Source of the DNA: Massilia sp. UBA2604
Lineage (GTDB): Bacteria > Pseudomonadota > Gammaproteobacteria > Burkholderiales > Burkholderiaceae_D
Direction: 5' to 3'
DNA: 16,239 nt
Assembly: GCA_002339265.1 (NCBI GenBank)
Contig: DDKG01000316.1
Span: 1-16,239 of the forward strand
A program made the translations under genes and the position numbers. This document shows, in pieces, positions 13,187 through 16,239 of the stretch; within the stretch, counting starts at the first letter, position 1, and the number at the start of each line of letters is the position of its first letter. Below the pieces are notes generated by a model, which worked only from the letters and a program-made list of their open reading frames with translations, was not told the DNA's origin and ran no database searches.

Positions 13187-13735
13187 TTATGGATTCACGC
13201 CTGGAGGATAGGTGCCATTGCCGACTTCGGTTTCAGGGAAGTTATCAGCTTCCATCGGCACATCCACATCATCGCCGGTCTCGGTCTCAGAGTTGGCCTC
13301 ACGGTTCGGAGGGAACGTGCCGTTGCCAATTTCGGTTTCAGGGTCGCTGTAGCTAACCACGACCAGGCGCTCCCCAGCTACTGCTTCCACATGCTGCAGC
13401 ACGACCGAAGTGTTCTGCGCCATGGGGTTCACATTCGGTGGATAGGTTCCATTGCCGACTTCACTCTCAGGAAAGTTATCGACTTCCATCGGCACATCGA
13501 GGTCGTCGCCGGTTTCGGTTTCAGGATCAGTAGCGACGCGGTTCGGAGGATTCAAGCCGTTACCGACTTCGCTCTCAGGGTCACTATAAGCAATCACGGC
13601 CAAGCGTTCACCATCGGCCTTTTCCGCATAGTGCAGTACAACCGACGCGTCCTGCGCCATCGCCGCAGTCATGCCAAAAGCCATACCGCCTGCACACAGC
13701 GCCTGGATAGAACGGGATAAGAGTTTCGCCATCAT
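13187..13735 (-). CDS. Secreted acidic protein made of a tandemly duplicated 78-79-residue unit
   Basis: A signal peptide (about residues 1-27, cleavage after AAMA) precedes two near-identical units, 26-104 (plus 13424-13660) and 105-182 (13190-13423). Each unit has MAQ-x-x-SVVL, then GERL-x-V, then three acidic motifs of type PE[ST]E-x-G-[ND]: SDPESEVGNG, TDPETETGDD and NFPESEVGNG in unit 1, with counterparts in unit 2 (the middle one reduced to SETETGDD). The mature protein is strongly acidic and has no Cys. The first ATG (13735) is chosen over the adjacent ATG (13732) because AAGGAG lies 10 bases upstream. The Asp/Glu/Gly/Asn motifs could bind calcium or form an extended surface; this is speculation. 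The motif also ends the 194-aa protein at 7918-8502. It converges with the 713-aa gene, 41 bp apart. Confidence 0.85.
   Translation of the reverse strand: MMAKLLSRSIQALCAGGMAFGMTAAMAQDASVVLHYAEKADGERLAVIAYSDPESEVGNGLNPPNRVATDPETETGDDLDVPMEVDNFPESEVGNGTYPPNVNPMAQNTSVVLQHVEAVAGERLVVVSYSDPETEIGNGTFPPNREANSETETGDDVDVPMEADNFPETEVGNGTYPPGVNP
13190..13660 (-). repeat. Tandem duplication within the secreted protein gene (237 + 234 bp)
   Basis: Unit 1 occupies 13424-13660 and unit 2 13190-13423. They remain clearly similar at DNA level; for example GTTATCGACTTCCATCGGCA in unit 1 matches GTTATCAGCTTCCATCGGCA in unit 2. The repeated block begins with the MAQ codons at the signal-peptide junction, so the second copy carries a relic of that junction. 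Confidence 0.8.
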
Positions 13736-13955
13736 GTTTTCAATTCTCCTTAGATAAATGCGGGATTTCCCGTGAGAAATAAAAATACTTGGTTACTCGC
13801 ATGTCAATACATATAGAATATTTTTGATCACATTGCACAAATATTCATCCTGCACATGCTGCCATCTGCAAAATACTGCGCAGCCCGGTCCAGGCAAATC
13901 TCCTTGTCCTCGGCCATAACCCCAATTTCACCAGCCACATCCCTCCGCTCAGTTA
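13736..13955. promoter_or_regulatory. Divergent intergenic region with a sigma-70-type promoter for the secreted protein
   Basis: On the minus strand a perfect TTGACA (plus 13802-13807) is followed 17 bases on by TTTTAT, and then by a short hairpin (CGGGA-AA-TCCCG) ahead of the AAGGAG ribosome binding site. Just upstream of the -35 an inverted repeat GAATATTT (13816-13823) / AAATATTC (13839-13846) could be an operator, though it may be chance. The part nearer dnaE2 shows nothing else beyond the LexA box. Confidence 0.5.
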
Positions 13956-13975
13956 TACTGTGTTTTTATACAGTA
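13956..13975 (+). promoter_or_regulatory. LexA (SOS) box upstream of dnaE2
   Basis: TACTGTGTTTTTATACAGTA contains the CTGT-N8-ACAG core of the E. coli-type LexA operator with symmetric TA flanks. A TATACT that could be the -10 element (13954-13959) overlaps it, so LexA binding would block the promoter. It ends 24 bases before the dnaE2 start. Confidence 0.92.
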
Positions 13976-13999
13976 TTGGCTGTCTGACAGCCCCGCAGC

Positions 14000-16239
<2,240 letters not shown>

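Noticed and set aside
13190..13660. Repeats in the secreted-protein gene as a CRISPR array
   Set aside because: Two long coding repeats of about 235 bp without spacers; it is a coding duplication. No CRISPR array, tRNA, rRNA or transposase is visible in the window.

Overview
The window looks like chromosome from a GC-rich betaproteobacterium, most likely Oxalobacteraceae (Massilia/Duganella/Janthinobacterium-like). This rests on codon use, the protein families present, and an E. coli-type LexA box in front of dnaE2. No database search was possible, so family names come from motif reading.

Layout. 1-364: 3' end of a sensor histidine kinase. 463-1593: orphan periplasmic branched-chain amino acid-type binding protein, followed by two hairpins, one resembling the Neisseria dRS3 repeat. 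1691-2698 (minus): a 257-aa protein of unknown function with primase-like traces, then a 49-aa small protein with a strong ribosome binding site. 2821-5217 (minus): TonB-dependent receptor with a clear intrinsic terminator. 5356-6156 (minus): PhzF-family protein with altered active-site motifs.

6374-13735 is the most interesting block. It holds an FHA-domain sigma-54 activator (6374-7915) and, convergent with it, an AT-richer operon of a membrane Ser/Thr kinase with a TPR-type C-terminal region (8507-10681) and a 194-aa beta-rich protein (7918-8502). Between the kinase and a divergent 713-aa modular protein (11004-13145) lies a textbook -24/-12 promoter (TGGCACG-N4-TTGCA), with two abutting perfect inverted repeats about 90 bp upstream. 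Next comes a secreted acidic protein (13187-13735), made of one unit duplicated in tandem, whose PE[ST]E-x-GNG motif recurs at the C-terminus of the 194-aa protein.

The simplest reading, which is inference, is a phospho-signalling circuit. The transmembrane kinase senses something through its TPR domain, the FHA activator reads the phosphorylation state, and sigma-54 RNA polymerase then transcribes the 713-aa protein. That protein has four Ig-like-sized repeats, a beta-trefoil-like domain and a hydrophobic helical C-terminus, so it could be an effector or structural protein.

14000-16239: 5' part of dnaE2, the error-prone polymerase, directly behind a 20-bp SOS box and without imuA/imuB immediately upstream.
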